Assembly: GCA_009917555.1 (NCBI GenBank)
Contig: QZDX01000005.1
Coordinates: 1-64,000 of the forward strand
DNA from: a bacterium 1XD21-13
Lineage (GTDB): Bacteria; Bacillota; Clostridia; Lachnospirales; Lachnospiraceae
Direction of reading: 5' to 3'
Length of the DNA: 64,000 nucleotides
A program made the position numbers and the translations under genes. Under the pieces are notes generated by a model. That model made no database searches and was not told the origin of the DNA. It saw nothing but the letters and a program-made list of their open reading frames with translations. Below are positions 27,451-35,038 of the stretch, piece after piece; within the stretch, counting starts at the first letter, position 1; each line of letters opens with the position of its first letter.

Positions 27451-28908
27451 ATGAGAAGAGCCGGTCTGTACCTGTCGGGCCCGTATGGGAAATACATCGA
27501 AGAATATGATAATTATGTTGTATGGAGGGAGAAGCCAATAGGCAGAACAGGAAAAAATATAGCAATATTTTTACTGGCTGCCGTCATAGGGATTGTATCG
27601 GTCAATCCCCTGGCAGGACGGATGAATCAGATAAGGGCCGCCGCAGGCCAAGCCTCCCAGGAGGCTGTTGTGATAGAAGGCACTACCATAGAGCGCTTCA
27701 CCCTGCTTCCCCAGGCAGAGCAGGAGCCGATACCAGGAATTCCCGTTCATACGCTGGAACAGGAGCCGGGCAAAAGCTTGATAGTCCTGGACCCAGGCCA
27801 TGGAGGAATGGATGAGGGCTGCAGAGGAGAGGGCGTAGAGGAAAAGGAGATCAATCTTCGAATAGCCCTTGAGGTACAGAAAAGACTTTTGGAAAAGGGA
27901 TATCGGGTACAGCTTACCCGAAGCAGTGATAGAGAGCTTAGCTTGGAGGAGCGGGCAAAAACGGCAAATGAGGCCGGGGCCGATCTTTATGTCAGCATTC
28001 ATCAAAATGCAAGTGAGGAAGCAGGAGTGGAAGGCATTGAGACCTGGTACAGCACCCGGAATATGGGGGAGGAAAGTGAACGCCTTTCCAGAACCATTCA
28101 AAAATATGCATCCATGCATACGGGAGCAGTATCCAGAGAGCTTATGGAGAATGAGGAGATTTATGTGATTCGAGAGTGTACCATGCCTTCCTGCCTCATT
28201 GAAACGGGCTTCCTTTCCAACCATACGGAGAGGGGAAAACTGGCAGATATAGAGTATCAGGAGCAGATGGCAGAGGGAATTGCCTCAGGGATTGATGCTT
28301 ATCTGCATCCCAAGACCATGTATTTGACCTTTGATGACGGCCCCTCCGATGAAAATACCAACCGGGTATTGGATATTTTAAAAGCCAGGAATATCAAAGC
28401 CACCTTTTTCCTGGTAGGAGAAAACGTAGAAAAGCACCCGGAGACAGCCAAGAGAATTGCGGAGGAAGGGCATACCATAGGAATCCACTGCTACAACCAC
28501 GATTACAAAGCCCTCTATGCCAGCGTGGACAGCTATGTGGCAGATTTTGAAAGGGCACAGGAGATAGTACGGCAGGCCACAGGCGTGGAAACAAAGCTGT
28601 TCCGCTTCCCAGGCGGCAGCATCAATGCCTACAATAAAAAGGTGTATCAGCAGATAGCTGAGGAAATGACAAGCCGGGGTTACATTTACTACGACTGGAA
28701 CGCCAGCCTGGAGGATGCCGTTTCCAATCCTAAGGAAGAGACTCTCATACAAAATGCCCTGTCCAGTACCCTGGACCGAAAAAAGGTGGTCATGCTGGCC
28801 CACGACGTGGTAAGCGAAACAGGAGCGTGTCTGGAAGAAATTCTGGACCAGCTGCCAGAGTACAAAATGGAGCCCTTAGCCGAAGAAATAGAACCAATCC
28901 AGTTTTAA
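27451..28908 (+). CDS. Bifunctional cell-wall enzyme: N-acetylmuramoyl-L-alanine amidase fused to polysaccharide deacetylase
   Basis: This 485-residue protein has a membrane anchor near residues 33-50 (NIAIFLLAAVIGIVSV), so both enzyme domains face outward. Residues ~108-285 form an Amidase_3 domain with zinc ligands in DPGHGG, KEINL and SIHQNA and the catalytic Glu in LIETGFLSN. Residues ~288-460 form a NodB deacetylase domain with TFDDGPS, HCYNH, RFPGGS, DWNAS and LAHD. The amidase cuts the stem peptide from glycan while the deacetylase removes acetyl groups from amino sugars. The fusion order amidase-deacetylase is uncommon. Its leader hairpin suggests translational control. Confidence 0.9.
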   Translation: MRRAGLYLSGPYGKYIEEYDNYVVWREKPIGRTGKNIAIFLLAAVIGIVSVNPLAGRMNQIRAAAGQASQEAVVIEGTTIERFTLLPQAEQEPIPGIPVHTLEQEPGKSLIVLDPGHGGMDEGCRGEGVEEKEINLRIALEVQKRLLEKGYRVQLTRSSDRELSLEERAKTANEAGADLYVSIHQNASEEAGVEGIETWYSTRNMGEESERLSRTIQKYASMHTGAVSRELMENEEIYVIRECTMPSCLIETGFLSNHTERGKLADIEYQEQMAEGIASGIDAYLHPKTMYLTFDDGPSDENTNRVLDILKARNIKATFFLVGENVEKHPETAKRIAEEGHTIGIHCYNHDYKALYASVDSYVADFERAQEIVRQATGVETKLFRFPGGSINAYNKKVYQQIAEEMTSRGYIYYDWNASLEDAVSNPKEETLIQNALSSTLDRKKVVMLAHDVVSETGACLEEILDQLPEYKMEPLAEEIEPIQF

Positions 28909-28911
28909 TCC

Positions 28912-28940
28912 TTGACGCCCCCATTTATTTCCTCTATAAT
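28912..28940 (+). promoter_or_regulatory. yicC operon promoter
   Basis: TTGACG (28912-28917) and a perfect TATAAT (28935-28940) are separated by 17 nt, 38 nt upstream of yicC. Confidence 0.85.
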
Positions 28941-28977
28941 AAAATCCAAATGAGCAGCGTACAGGAGAGAAACCATT

Positions 28978-29856
28978 ATGGTAAAAAGCATGACAGGCTT
29001 CGGCCGCTGTGAGATATCTGAGGGCGACCGGAAAATGACGGTGGAGATGAAATCCGTAAATCATCGATATCTGGATGTAAATATCAAGATGCCGAAGAAG
29101 CTCAATTTTTTTGAATCGGCCATCCGCAGCCTTTTAAAAGCCTATCTTCAGAGAGGAAAGGTGGATCTCTTCATTACCTATGAAGATCTTTCGGAGGGCA
29201 AGGGCTCCTTACGGTACAATCGGGAGCTTGCGGCAGAATACTTGAAGTATTTAACCCAAATGTCGGAGGAGTTCGGACTGGAGAATGACGTGAAGGCAAG
29301 TGTTCTGTCCCGCTATCCGGATGTATTGGTGATGGAGGAGGGGGAGGACAATGAGGAGGAGCTGTGGAAGCTCTTAGAACAGGCATTAAAGGGAGCTTGT
29401 GAGCAGATGGTGGAGACGCGGGCCAGGGAGGGAGAGAATTTAAAGAAGGATCTCATGGCCAAGCTTGACGAGATGCTTATCCATGTGGCTTGGATTGAGG
29501 AGCGCTCCCCCCAGATTGTAGCCGAGTATCGGAAAAAGCTGGAGGACAAGGTACATGAGCTGCTGGCTGATGCACAGGTGGAGGAAAGCCGTCTGGCTAC
29601 GGAGATTACCATTTTTGCAGATAAGATTTGTGTGGATGAGGAGCTGGTGCGCCTAAGAAGCCACATCAAGCATACAAAGGCTGTTCTGGAGGAAAAGGAC
29701 AGCGTGGGCCGGAAGCTGGATTTTATTGCCCAGGAGATGAACCGGGAGGCCAATACCATTCTTTCCAAGGCAAATGATCTGGAGGTTTCCAATCGGGCCA
29801 TTGAGCTGAAAACCGGTATTGAAAAGGTACGGGAACAGATTCAGAATATTGAGTAG
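28978..29856 (+). CDS. yicC: YicC-family endoribonuclease
   Basis: The 292-residue YicC/YloC protein begins with the characteristic MVKSMTGFGR and ends ELKTGIEKVREQIQNIE. The central MKSVNHRYLDV and the C-terminal DUF1732 segment (DSVGRKLDFIAQEMNREANT) are conserved. YicC proteins are endoribonucleases involved in RNA turnover. It heads a yicC-gmk-rpoZ operon; the small remA-type gene often found between yicC and gmk in Firmicutes is absent, with only 10 nt between them. A Shine-Dalgarno (AGGAGAG) precedes the ATG. Confidence 0.94.
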   Translation: MVKSMTGFGRCEISEGDRKMTVEMKSVNHRYLDVNIKMPKKLNFFESAIRSLLKAYLQRGKVDLFITYEDLSEGKGSLRYNRELAAEYLKYLTQMSEEFGLENDVKASVLSRYPDVLVMEEGEDNEEELWKLLEQALKGACEQMVETRAREGENLKKDLMAKLDEMLIHVAWIEERSPQIVAEYRKKLEDKVHELLADAQVEESRLATEITIFADKICVDEELVRLRSHIKHTKAVLEEKDSVGRKLDFIAQEMNREANTILSKANDLEVSNRAIELKTGIEKVREQIQNIE

Positions 29857-29866
29857 AGGAGAGATC

Positions 29867-30493
29867 ATGGAGAAGAGAGGAATTTTGCTGGTGGTATCCG
29901 GTTTTTCCGGTGCAGGAAAAGGAACTCTGATGAAGGAATTGCTTCGCCGTTATGAGAATTATGCGCTCTCGATTTCTGCCACTACCCGGAAGCCCAGAGA
30001 GGGCGAGGCAGAGGGAAGAGAATACTTTTTTAAGGATCGGGAAGCATTTGAGCAGATGATTGCCAGGGACGAGCTGATAGAGTACGCCTGCTATGTGGGC
30101 AATTACTATGGGACCCCAAGGGCTTACGTGGAGGAACAGCTGGAACAGGGACGCGACGTGGTTCTGGAGATTGAGATTCAGGGTGCCAGAAAGGTAAAGG
30201 AGCGGTTTCAGGATACCATTCTTTTGTTTGTATCGCCCCCAAGCGCCCAGGAGCTTCGCCGGCGCCTGACAGACCGGGGAACGGAGACGCCGGAGGTGAT
30301 TGAGAATCGCCTGGCCCGCGCCATAGAGGAGGCAGAAGGGATCGAGGATTACGATTATTTTGTGATCAACGATGATTTGGATGCATGTGTGGAGTATGTG
30401 CATCAGATTGTCCAGTGCGAGCGCAGCCGGACAGGACGCAGGGCGGAGCAGATTCAAGCCATTCGCCAGGAATTAAAGGCATTTGCAAAATAG
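29867..30493 (+). CDS. gmk: Guanylate kinase
   Basis: This 208-residue enzyme phosphorylates GMP to GDP with ATP. It has the P-loop SGFSGAGKGTL near residue 11, the GMP-binding SATTRKPREGE and YACYVGNYYGTP, and the lid/adenine region LRRRLTDRGTE. The ATG at 29867 follows GAGGAGAG; the frame is open back to 29819 inside yicC, but those codons overlap the upstream gene without a site. It is the second gene of yicC-gmk-rpoZ. Confidence 0.96.
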   Translation: MEKRGILLVVSGFSGAGKGTLMKELLRRYENYALSISATTRKPREGEAEGREYFFKDREAFEQMIARDELIEYACYVGNYYGTPRAYVEEQLEQGRDVVLEIEIQGARKVKERFQDTILLFVSPPSAQELRRRLTDRGTETPEVIENRLARAIEEAEGIEDYDYFVINDDLDACVEYVHQIVQCERSRTGRRAEQIQAIRQELKAFAK

Positions 30494-30562
30494 TTTTTTA
30501 CAGGACGGTTCATGATAGAAGGTTTACAAGCAATCAAATTTTAGAAAGGACAGGGTGAAAAT

Positions 30563-30898
30563 ATGCTACATCCATCATATACAGATTTAATGAAGGTCGT
30601 AAACAGTGGCGTGGAGGAGGGGGAAACACCTGTAGTGAACAGCCGTTACTCCATTGTACTGGCCACCTCTAAGCGCGCTCGTCAGATTATCGCGGGGGAG
30701 CAGCCGCTGGTGCCCGGCAACGGAAAGAAGCCTCTCTCCATGGCTATCCAGGAATTAGAGAGCGGGCAGGTAAAGATTGTTTCCGAGGAGGACGAGGAAG
30801 AGCAGGAGCAAATGATCGGCCAGCAGGAGCAGGAAGAGGCTGATATGGAGCCTGATGCTTTGGAGGAGGAAGCTAAGGGCAACGAGAGTGAGGAGTAG
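30563..30898 (+). CDS. rpoZ: RNA polymerase omega subunit
   Basis: The 111-residue product starts MLHPSYTDLMKVVN and contains NSRYSIVLATSKRARQIIAG, the omega family core, with KPLSMAIQELESGQVKIV closing the folded part. The last ~35 residues are an acidic Glu/Gln tail not found in short omegas. It stabilises the beta' subunit. AGAAAGGACAGGG precedes the ATG. The usual gmk-rpoZ pairing supports the call. Confidence 0.93.
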   Translation: MLHPSYTDLMKVVNSGVEEGETPVVNSRYSIVLATSKRARQIIAGEQPLVPGNGKKPLSMAIQELESGQVKIVSEEDEEEQEQMIGQQEQEEADMEPDALEEEAKGNESEE

Positions 30899-31030
30899 AA
30901 AGAGTACGGGAATTAATTGACAATATATGGGCCTTTTGTTAAGATAGAATCAACCGATAAGGCATCAAAATAACCGCAAACGCAGGGAGAGATTGCGCAA
31001 CGGGAAAGGGAACCGGAATAGGAGGAAAAC

Positions 31031-31762
31031 ATGAGAATTATTGAAGCAAAAGACTATGCAGACATGAGCAGGAAGGCTGCCCATATTTTGGCTGCCCAGG
31101 TAACCTTGAAGCCGGAGAGCGTGCTGGGACTGGCTACAGGCTCCACACCTATTGGAACCTATGATTGCCTGGCAGAGTGGTGCAAGAACGGAGATTTGGA
31201 CTTCTCCAAGGCAGCTACGGTGAATCTGGACGAGTACCGTGGACTGGATCACGACAACGATCAGAGCTACTACTATTTTATGAATAAGCATCTGTACAGC
31301 CGGATCAACATCGATCCCTCCCGGACCCATGTACCCGACGGTACACAGCCGGACCCGGAAAAGGAAAGCAAGCGCTACGAGGAGCTGATCCGCTCCTTAG
31401 GTGGTGTGGATATTCAGCTTCTTGGTATCGGGCATGACGGACACATCGGCTTTAACGAGCCGAACAGCTTCTTTGACGGCGATACCCACTGTGTGGATCT
31501 GACGGAGATGACCATTGAGGCCAACAAGCGCTTCTTTGCCTCCGCAGACGAGGTGCCGCGCCAGGCTTATACCATGGGAATCGGAACCATTATGAGAGCC
31601 AGAAAGCTTCTCATGATTATCAGCGGTGAGGATAAGGCGGACATTACGGCCGCAGCTCTTTGCGGAGAGGTGACACCTCAGGTTCCGGCCTCCATCATCC
31701 AGTTCCACCCGGATGTAATCGTGATTGCAGATCCGGCGGCTCTGTCCAAGGTAAAGAGATAA
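31031..31762 (+). CDS. nagB: Glucosamine-6-phosphate deaminase
   Basis: This 243-residue enzyme converts glucosamine 6-phosphate to fructose 6-phosphate and ammonia, feeding amino-sugar carbon into glycolysis. Motifs are GLATGSTPIGTYD, NLDEYRGLDHDNDQSYYYF, GIGHDGHIGFNEP with the catalytic His/Asp, and MGIGTIMRARKLLMI. No nagA is next to it. AGGAGG lies 6 nt before the ATG, after GGAACCGGAATAGG, which resembles the 3' tail of the hairpin element. A terminator follows. Confidence 0.96.
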   Translation: MRIIEAKDYADMSRKAAHILAAQVTLKPESVLGLATGSTPIGTYDCLAEWCKNGDLDFSKAATVNLDEYRGLDHDNDQSYYYFMNKHLYSRINIDPSRTHVPDGTQPDPEKESKRYEELIRSLGGVDIQLLGIGHDGHIGFNEPNSFFDGDTHCVDLTEMTIEANKRFFASADEVPRQAYTMGIGTIMRARKLLMIISGEDKADITAAALCGEVTPQVPASIIQFHPDVIVIADPAALSKVKR

Positions 31763-31771
31763 AAATGTAAG

Positions 31772-31818
31772 AAAAAGGAGCTTTTTTGCAGAAAGTTACT
31801 GTGAAAAGGCTCTTTTTT
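31772..31818 (+). terminator. Terminator after nagB
   Basis: AAAAAGGAGCTTTTTTGCAG pairs with CTGTGAAAAGGCTCTTTTTT (G-U pairs and one mismatch) around a short loop; the 3' arm ends in six T. Confidence 0.8.
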
Positions 31819-31879
31819 GCACTATTCCCAATGGGCCGGCAAAACCCCATGGGAAGATGGTCATAACCTCCAAATATCG

Positions 31880-31908
31880 TTGACTTTTACGGTGAGAACT
31901 AGTATACT
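31880..31908 (+). promoter_or_regulatory. ptsI promoter
   Basis: TTGACT (31880-31885) and TATACT (31903-31908) are separated by 17 nt. About 175 nt of structured leader follow before the ptsI start. Confidence 0.8.
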
Positions 31909-31954
31909 ATTTACAAGTTCAGTATTGCCCTCATTGTGCAGGCATAGAGTACCT

Positions 31955-32053
31955 GTATACTGAGGGTATACATTAGTGGATGAGGTCCACGGCCCTTAGA
32001 GGCATGAATTGGAGTATGGTCTTTGGACATACTACGGGTAAAGTTGATTTACC
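31955..32053 (+). promoter_or_regulatory. Multi-hairpin ptsI leader
   Basis: Four short perfect hairpins follow one another: GTATAC-tgagg-GTATAC (31955-31971), GTGGA-tgagg-TCCAC (31976-31990), AGTATG with CATACT (32013-32033) and GGTAAA-gttga-TTTACC (32037-32053). No terminator T-run is evident. The regular series suggests a folded regulatory leader, but I cannot assign a known riboswitch class. Confidence 0.5.
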
Positions 32054-32083
32054 GAAAAAATGAAACAGGGAGGTATGAATTCT

Positions 32084-33703
32084 ATGGAAACACGTCAAGG
32101 CAAGAGTGTATTTGCCGGAGTGGCAATCGGAAAGCTGTTCGTGTACAAGAAAGCGGCACAGGTAGTGGAGAAGAGAACGATTGAAGATCCCCAGGCCGAG
32201 ATCGCGCGCTATATGGCAGCAAAGGAAAAGGCAGCCGGGCAGCTTGCGCTTCTGAAGGAGAAGACCATGCGCGACGTGGGAGAGGCAGAGGCAGAGATTT
32301 TTGAGGCTCATCAGATGCTGCTGGAGGATTTGGATTTCGTAGAAGGCATTACAGGCATGATCGAGCAGGACAAGGTCAATGCGGAGTATGCGGTGTTTGT
32401 AACAGGCGAGCAGTGCGCAGCCATTTTCTTAAGCATGGACGATGACTATATGCGTGGGCGCGCGGCGGATATCAATGATATTTCCAGCCGTCTGATCGCC
32501 ATCTTAAGCGGCACGCAGGTAAGCGCGGAGGCTATGCCGGAGCCGGTAATTATTCTGGCGGAGGATCTTGCACCCAGCGAGACCGTGCAGTTTGAGAAGG
32601 ATAAGATTCTGGCCTTGGTAACACAGAAGGGATCCGCCAATTCCCACACGGCGATTTTGGCTCGTATGATGAACATTCCATGTCTTGTAACCGCAGACAT
32701 TGATCTGGATACGGAGCTGAATGGCAAGATGGGCGTTGTGGACGGCTTTACGGGAGAGATTCACATTGAGCCCGACGAGGTTACTCTGGCCGTAATGCAG
32801 GAGAAGAAGAAGCGCGAGGAGGAGCGCAAGCTTCTGCTTCAGAGCTTGAAGGGCCTGCCCACCGTGACCAAGAGCGGCAAGGTCGTACATCTGTATGCCA
32901 ACATCGGAAGCGAGGAGGATGTGGACTCCGTTCTGGAAAATGATTCCGAGGGCATCGGCCTGTTCCGCAGTGAGTTCCTGTACCTGGGAAGAGACGACTA
33001 TCCCACAGAGGAGGAGCAGTTTACCGTATATAAGAATGTTATTTCCAAGATGAATGGCAAGAAGGTCATCATCCGTACCCTGGATATCGGAGCTGACAAG
33101 CAGGCGGATTATTTCAACATTCCCAAGGAGGAGAATCCGGCCATGGGCTTTCGGGCCATCCGTATCTGTCTGGAGAGGGTGGATGTGTTTAAGACCCAGC
33201 TTCGGGCGATTTTCAGGGCAAGCGCTTATGGAACGGCTTCCATTATGTTCCCCATGATCATCTCCGTGGACGAGGTGAAGCGGATTAAGGCGATTGTAGA
33301 GGAAGTAAAGGATGAGCTGACGAAAGAGGATATTCCCTTCGGTGATGTGGAGCTTGGTATCATGGTGGAGACACCGGCAGCTGTTATGATTGCGGATATG
33401 CTGGCAGCAGAGGTAGACTTCTTCAGCATCGGAACCAACGATCTGACCCAGTATACCCTGGCCATTGACCGTCAGAACCAGTCCCTGGATAACATTTATG
33501 ATCCCCATCACGAGGCAGTGCTGCGGATGATTCAGCGGACCATCGAGTGCGCACACGAGCATGGGGCATGGTGCGGAATCTGTGGTGAGCTGGGAGCGGA
33601 CATGGAGCTGACACGCCGGTTCCTGCAGATGGGCATTGACGAGCTTTCCGTATCTCCCGTATTTACCCTGGAGCTGCGCAAGAAGATTCGCGAGGCGGAG
33701 TAA
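32084..33703 (+). CDS. ptsI: PTS enzyme I (phosphoenolpyruvate-protein phosphotransferase)
   Basis: This 539-residue enzyme takes phosphate from PEP and gives it to HPr, starting PTS sugar uptake. The swivelling domain carries the phospho-His in GSANSHTAILARMM near residue 190. The C-terminal PEP-binding barrel shows GIGLFRSEFLYL, RTLDIGADKQ, GFRAIRICLE, FFSIGTNDLTQYTLA and the Cys of WCGICGELG. ATG 32084 lies 10 nt after GGGAGG; ATGs at 32060 and 32075 are upstream or too close. ptsH follows after 132 nt. Confidence 0.97.
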   Translation: METRQGKSVFAGVAIGKLFVYKKAAQVVEKRTIEDPQAEIARYMAAKEKAAGQLALLKEKTMRDVGEAEAEIFEAHQMLLEDLDFVEGITGMIEQDKVNAEYAVFVTGEQCAAIFLSMDDDYMRGRAADINDISSRLIAILSGTQVSAEAMPEPVIILAEDLAPSETVQFEKDKILALVTQKGSANSHTAILARMMNIPCLVTADIDLDTELNGKMGVVDGFTGEIHIEPDEVTLAVMQEKKKREEERKLLLQSLKGLPTVTKSGKVVHLYANIGSEEDVDSVLENDSEGIGLFRSEFLYLGRDDYPTEEEQFTVYKNVISKMNGKKVIIRTLDIGADKQADYFNIPKEENPAMGFRAIRICLERVDVFKTQLRAIFRASAYGTASIMFPMIISVDEVKRIKAIVEEVKDELTKEDIPFGDVELGIMVETPAAVMIADMLAAEVDFFSIGTNDLTQYTLAIDRQNQSLDNIYDPHHEAVLRMIQRTIECAHEHGAWCGICGELGADMELTRRFLQMGIDELSVSPVFTLELRKKIREAE

Positions 33704-33835
33704 GAGCTGTTAGATATGAAAAAAAGGGTTACTATATAACTTGTAGATAATTGTGCGGAGCGGTTTTCGGCCTGTTGCGGTTTTGCCGCCCCGGACAATT
33801 GGAAATATGAATAAACATAAAGGAGAGACAGAACA

Positions 33836-34093
33836 ATGAAAGAGTTTAAGTATGTGGTACAGGATGAGTTGGGACTTCACGCAAGACCTGCAGGACTTCT
33901 GGTAAAGGAAGCAGCAAAGTATAAGAGCGCGGTAACTCTGGACAGCGGCGCTAAGAAAGCGGACGCCAAGAGAATTATGGCAGTAATGTCCATGGGCGTT
34001 AAGAAGGGTGTTGAGCTGACCGTAACCATCGACGGTGAGGACGAGGATGTTGCAGCAGAGGCAATTGAGAACTTCTTCAAAGAGAATCTGTAA
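33836..34093 (+). CDS. ptsH: Phosphocarrier HPr, lacking Ser46
   Basis: The 85-residue HPr has the enzyme I-dependent phospho site His15 in DELGLHARPAGLL. The regulatory segment that in Bacillus reads LKSIMGVMSLG is here AKRIMAVMSMG, aligned without a gap, so position 46 is Arg, not Ser. It should carry phosphate for PTS sugar transport but could not be phosphorylated by HPr kinase at residue 46, so the usual CcpA co-repressor form cannot form. It sits directly after ptsI. AAGGAGAGA is upstream of the ATG. Confidence 0.95.
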   Translation: MKEFKYVVQDELGLHARPAGLLVKEAAKYKSAVTLDSGAKKADAKRIMAVMSMGVKKGVELTVTIDGEDEDVAAEAIENFFKENL

Positions 34094-34100
34094 AAATCAG

Positions 34101-34241
34101 GTCACTGTTCACACGTCACTATTCCGCGAGGTGTTTCCGCACATTCTGTGCGGAAATCCCGAGTTTTTCGGCGCGAAATCGTATCTTTTTGCGATTTCTG
34201 TGCATCGCGAAGCGTGTTACTGGTCACGTATGAACAGTAAC
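34101..34241 (+). other. 141-bp palindromic structured element after ptsH
   Basis: The outer arms GTCACTGTTCACACGTCAC (34101-34119) and its imperfect complement GTCACGTATGAACAGTAAC (34223-34241) close it, with TTCCGCGA and TCGCGAA extending the stem. Two inner hairpins stand out: TTTCCGCA-cattc-TGTGCGGAAA and GAAATCG-n9-CGATTTC. It ends the ptsI-ptsH unit but lacks a T-run, so it looks more like a mobile palindromic repeat or structured RNA than a terminator. Confidence 0.7.
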
Positions 34242-34395
34242 AAAATCAGTTAAGCTAGTAAGGATATATGCCGGGAAATCTTGTTTGTGCAGGTTTTCCG
34301 GCATTTTTTGACTGAGAGTAGAGGTCTTGAAAAAGTGCTTTATAGGCGTTTCAAAGCTCACATTTATATAAAATGAAAGAAAGGAGGCTGCAAAA

Positions 34396-34860
34396 ATGTC
34401 CGCTGCAGAAAAACTGGAAGTAATACCAACCAAAACAGGTTTCATAATCCGCCTCATAGTATATCTTTTCCTTTTTTTTCCGCTCTTTATAGTTTGGGTA
34501 TGGATCGGAACGGAAGAAATCAAAAAGAGCGAAACAGGTTTGGGAAGTGAGATAGCCGCATGGTTTTTTATGCTTGTACTTCTTTTTGTGTTACTTATTC
34601 TGGATTTTATTGAAAATATATGGGGATATTTTCATAGAAAATTGGTATTGACGGAAACAAAATGCTATTATATCAATTCCTTTGGAAAAAAAAGAAAATT
34701 TAAATTAGATGAGGTGAGCTATTCTTTAAGATATATCGGAAAAAACTGCCGTCTGATATTAAGAGATGGGGAAGGAAAGGTTATAGCCAGGCTGATTTGT
34801 GACTACAGCTTGAAAAATGTGGAAAAAATCCGTCCCTTTATAGAGGAACATCGTAAATGA
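34396..34860 (+). CDS. Two-TM hypothetical membrane protein with PH-like C-terminal domain
   Basis: This 154-residue protein has two hydrophobic segments (about residues 16-35 and 52-70) and then a cytoplasmic domain that alternates beta-strand-like stretches (LVLTETKCYYINSFGKKRKF, EVSYSLRYIGKNCRLILRDG). That layout resembles bacterial PH-domain membrane proteins. AAAGGAGG is 9 nt before the ATG. It is notably richer in AT codons than its neighbours and is flanked by a palindromic element on one side, which suggests acquisition. Function unknown. Confidence 0.6.
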   Translation: MSAAEKLEVIPTKTGFIIRLIVYLFLFFPLFIVWVWIGTEEIKKSETGLGSEIAAWFFMLVLLFVLLILDFIENIWGYFHRKLVLTETKCYYINSFGKKRKFKLDEVSYSLRYIGKNCRLILRDGEGKVIARLICDYSLKNVEKIRPFIEEHRK

Positions 34861-34999
34861 TGGAATTCATGAAAAGAGGAGACAGGAGTTCTTAATCGTT
34901 GAAACTAAAATGTAAGATAAGAAAATTTTTCCTTTTAAACCAGGCAAAAAGGTGGTATACTATACCAGATATTATAAGGAGTGCATCGTTGCGGTGCCT

Positions 35000-35020
35000 C
35001 TGTAGTGTGAGAAAGTAGAA
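35000..35020 (+). repeat. 21-bp dispersed sequence, copy 2
   Basis: It differs from 36-56 at two positions. It is preceded by a GCATCG-ttg-CGGTGC hairpin and lies 18 nt before the metallopeptidase start. Confidence 0.4.
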
Positions 35021-35038
35021 CAGCCAGGAGTATAAAAG

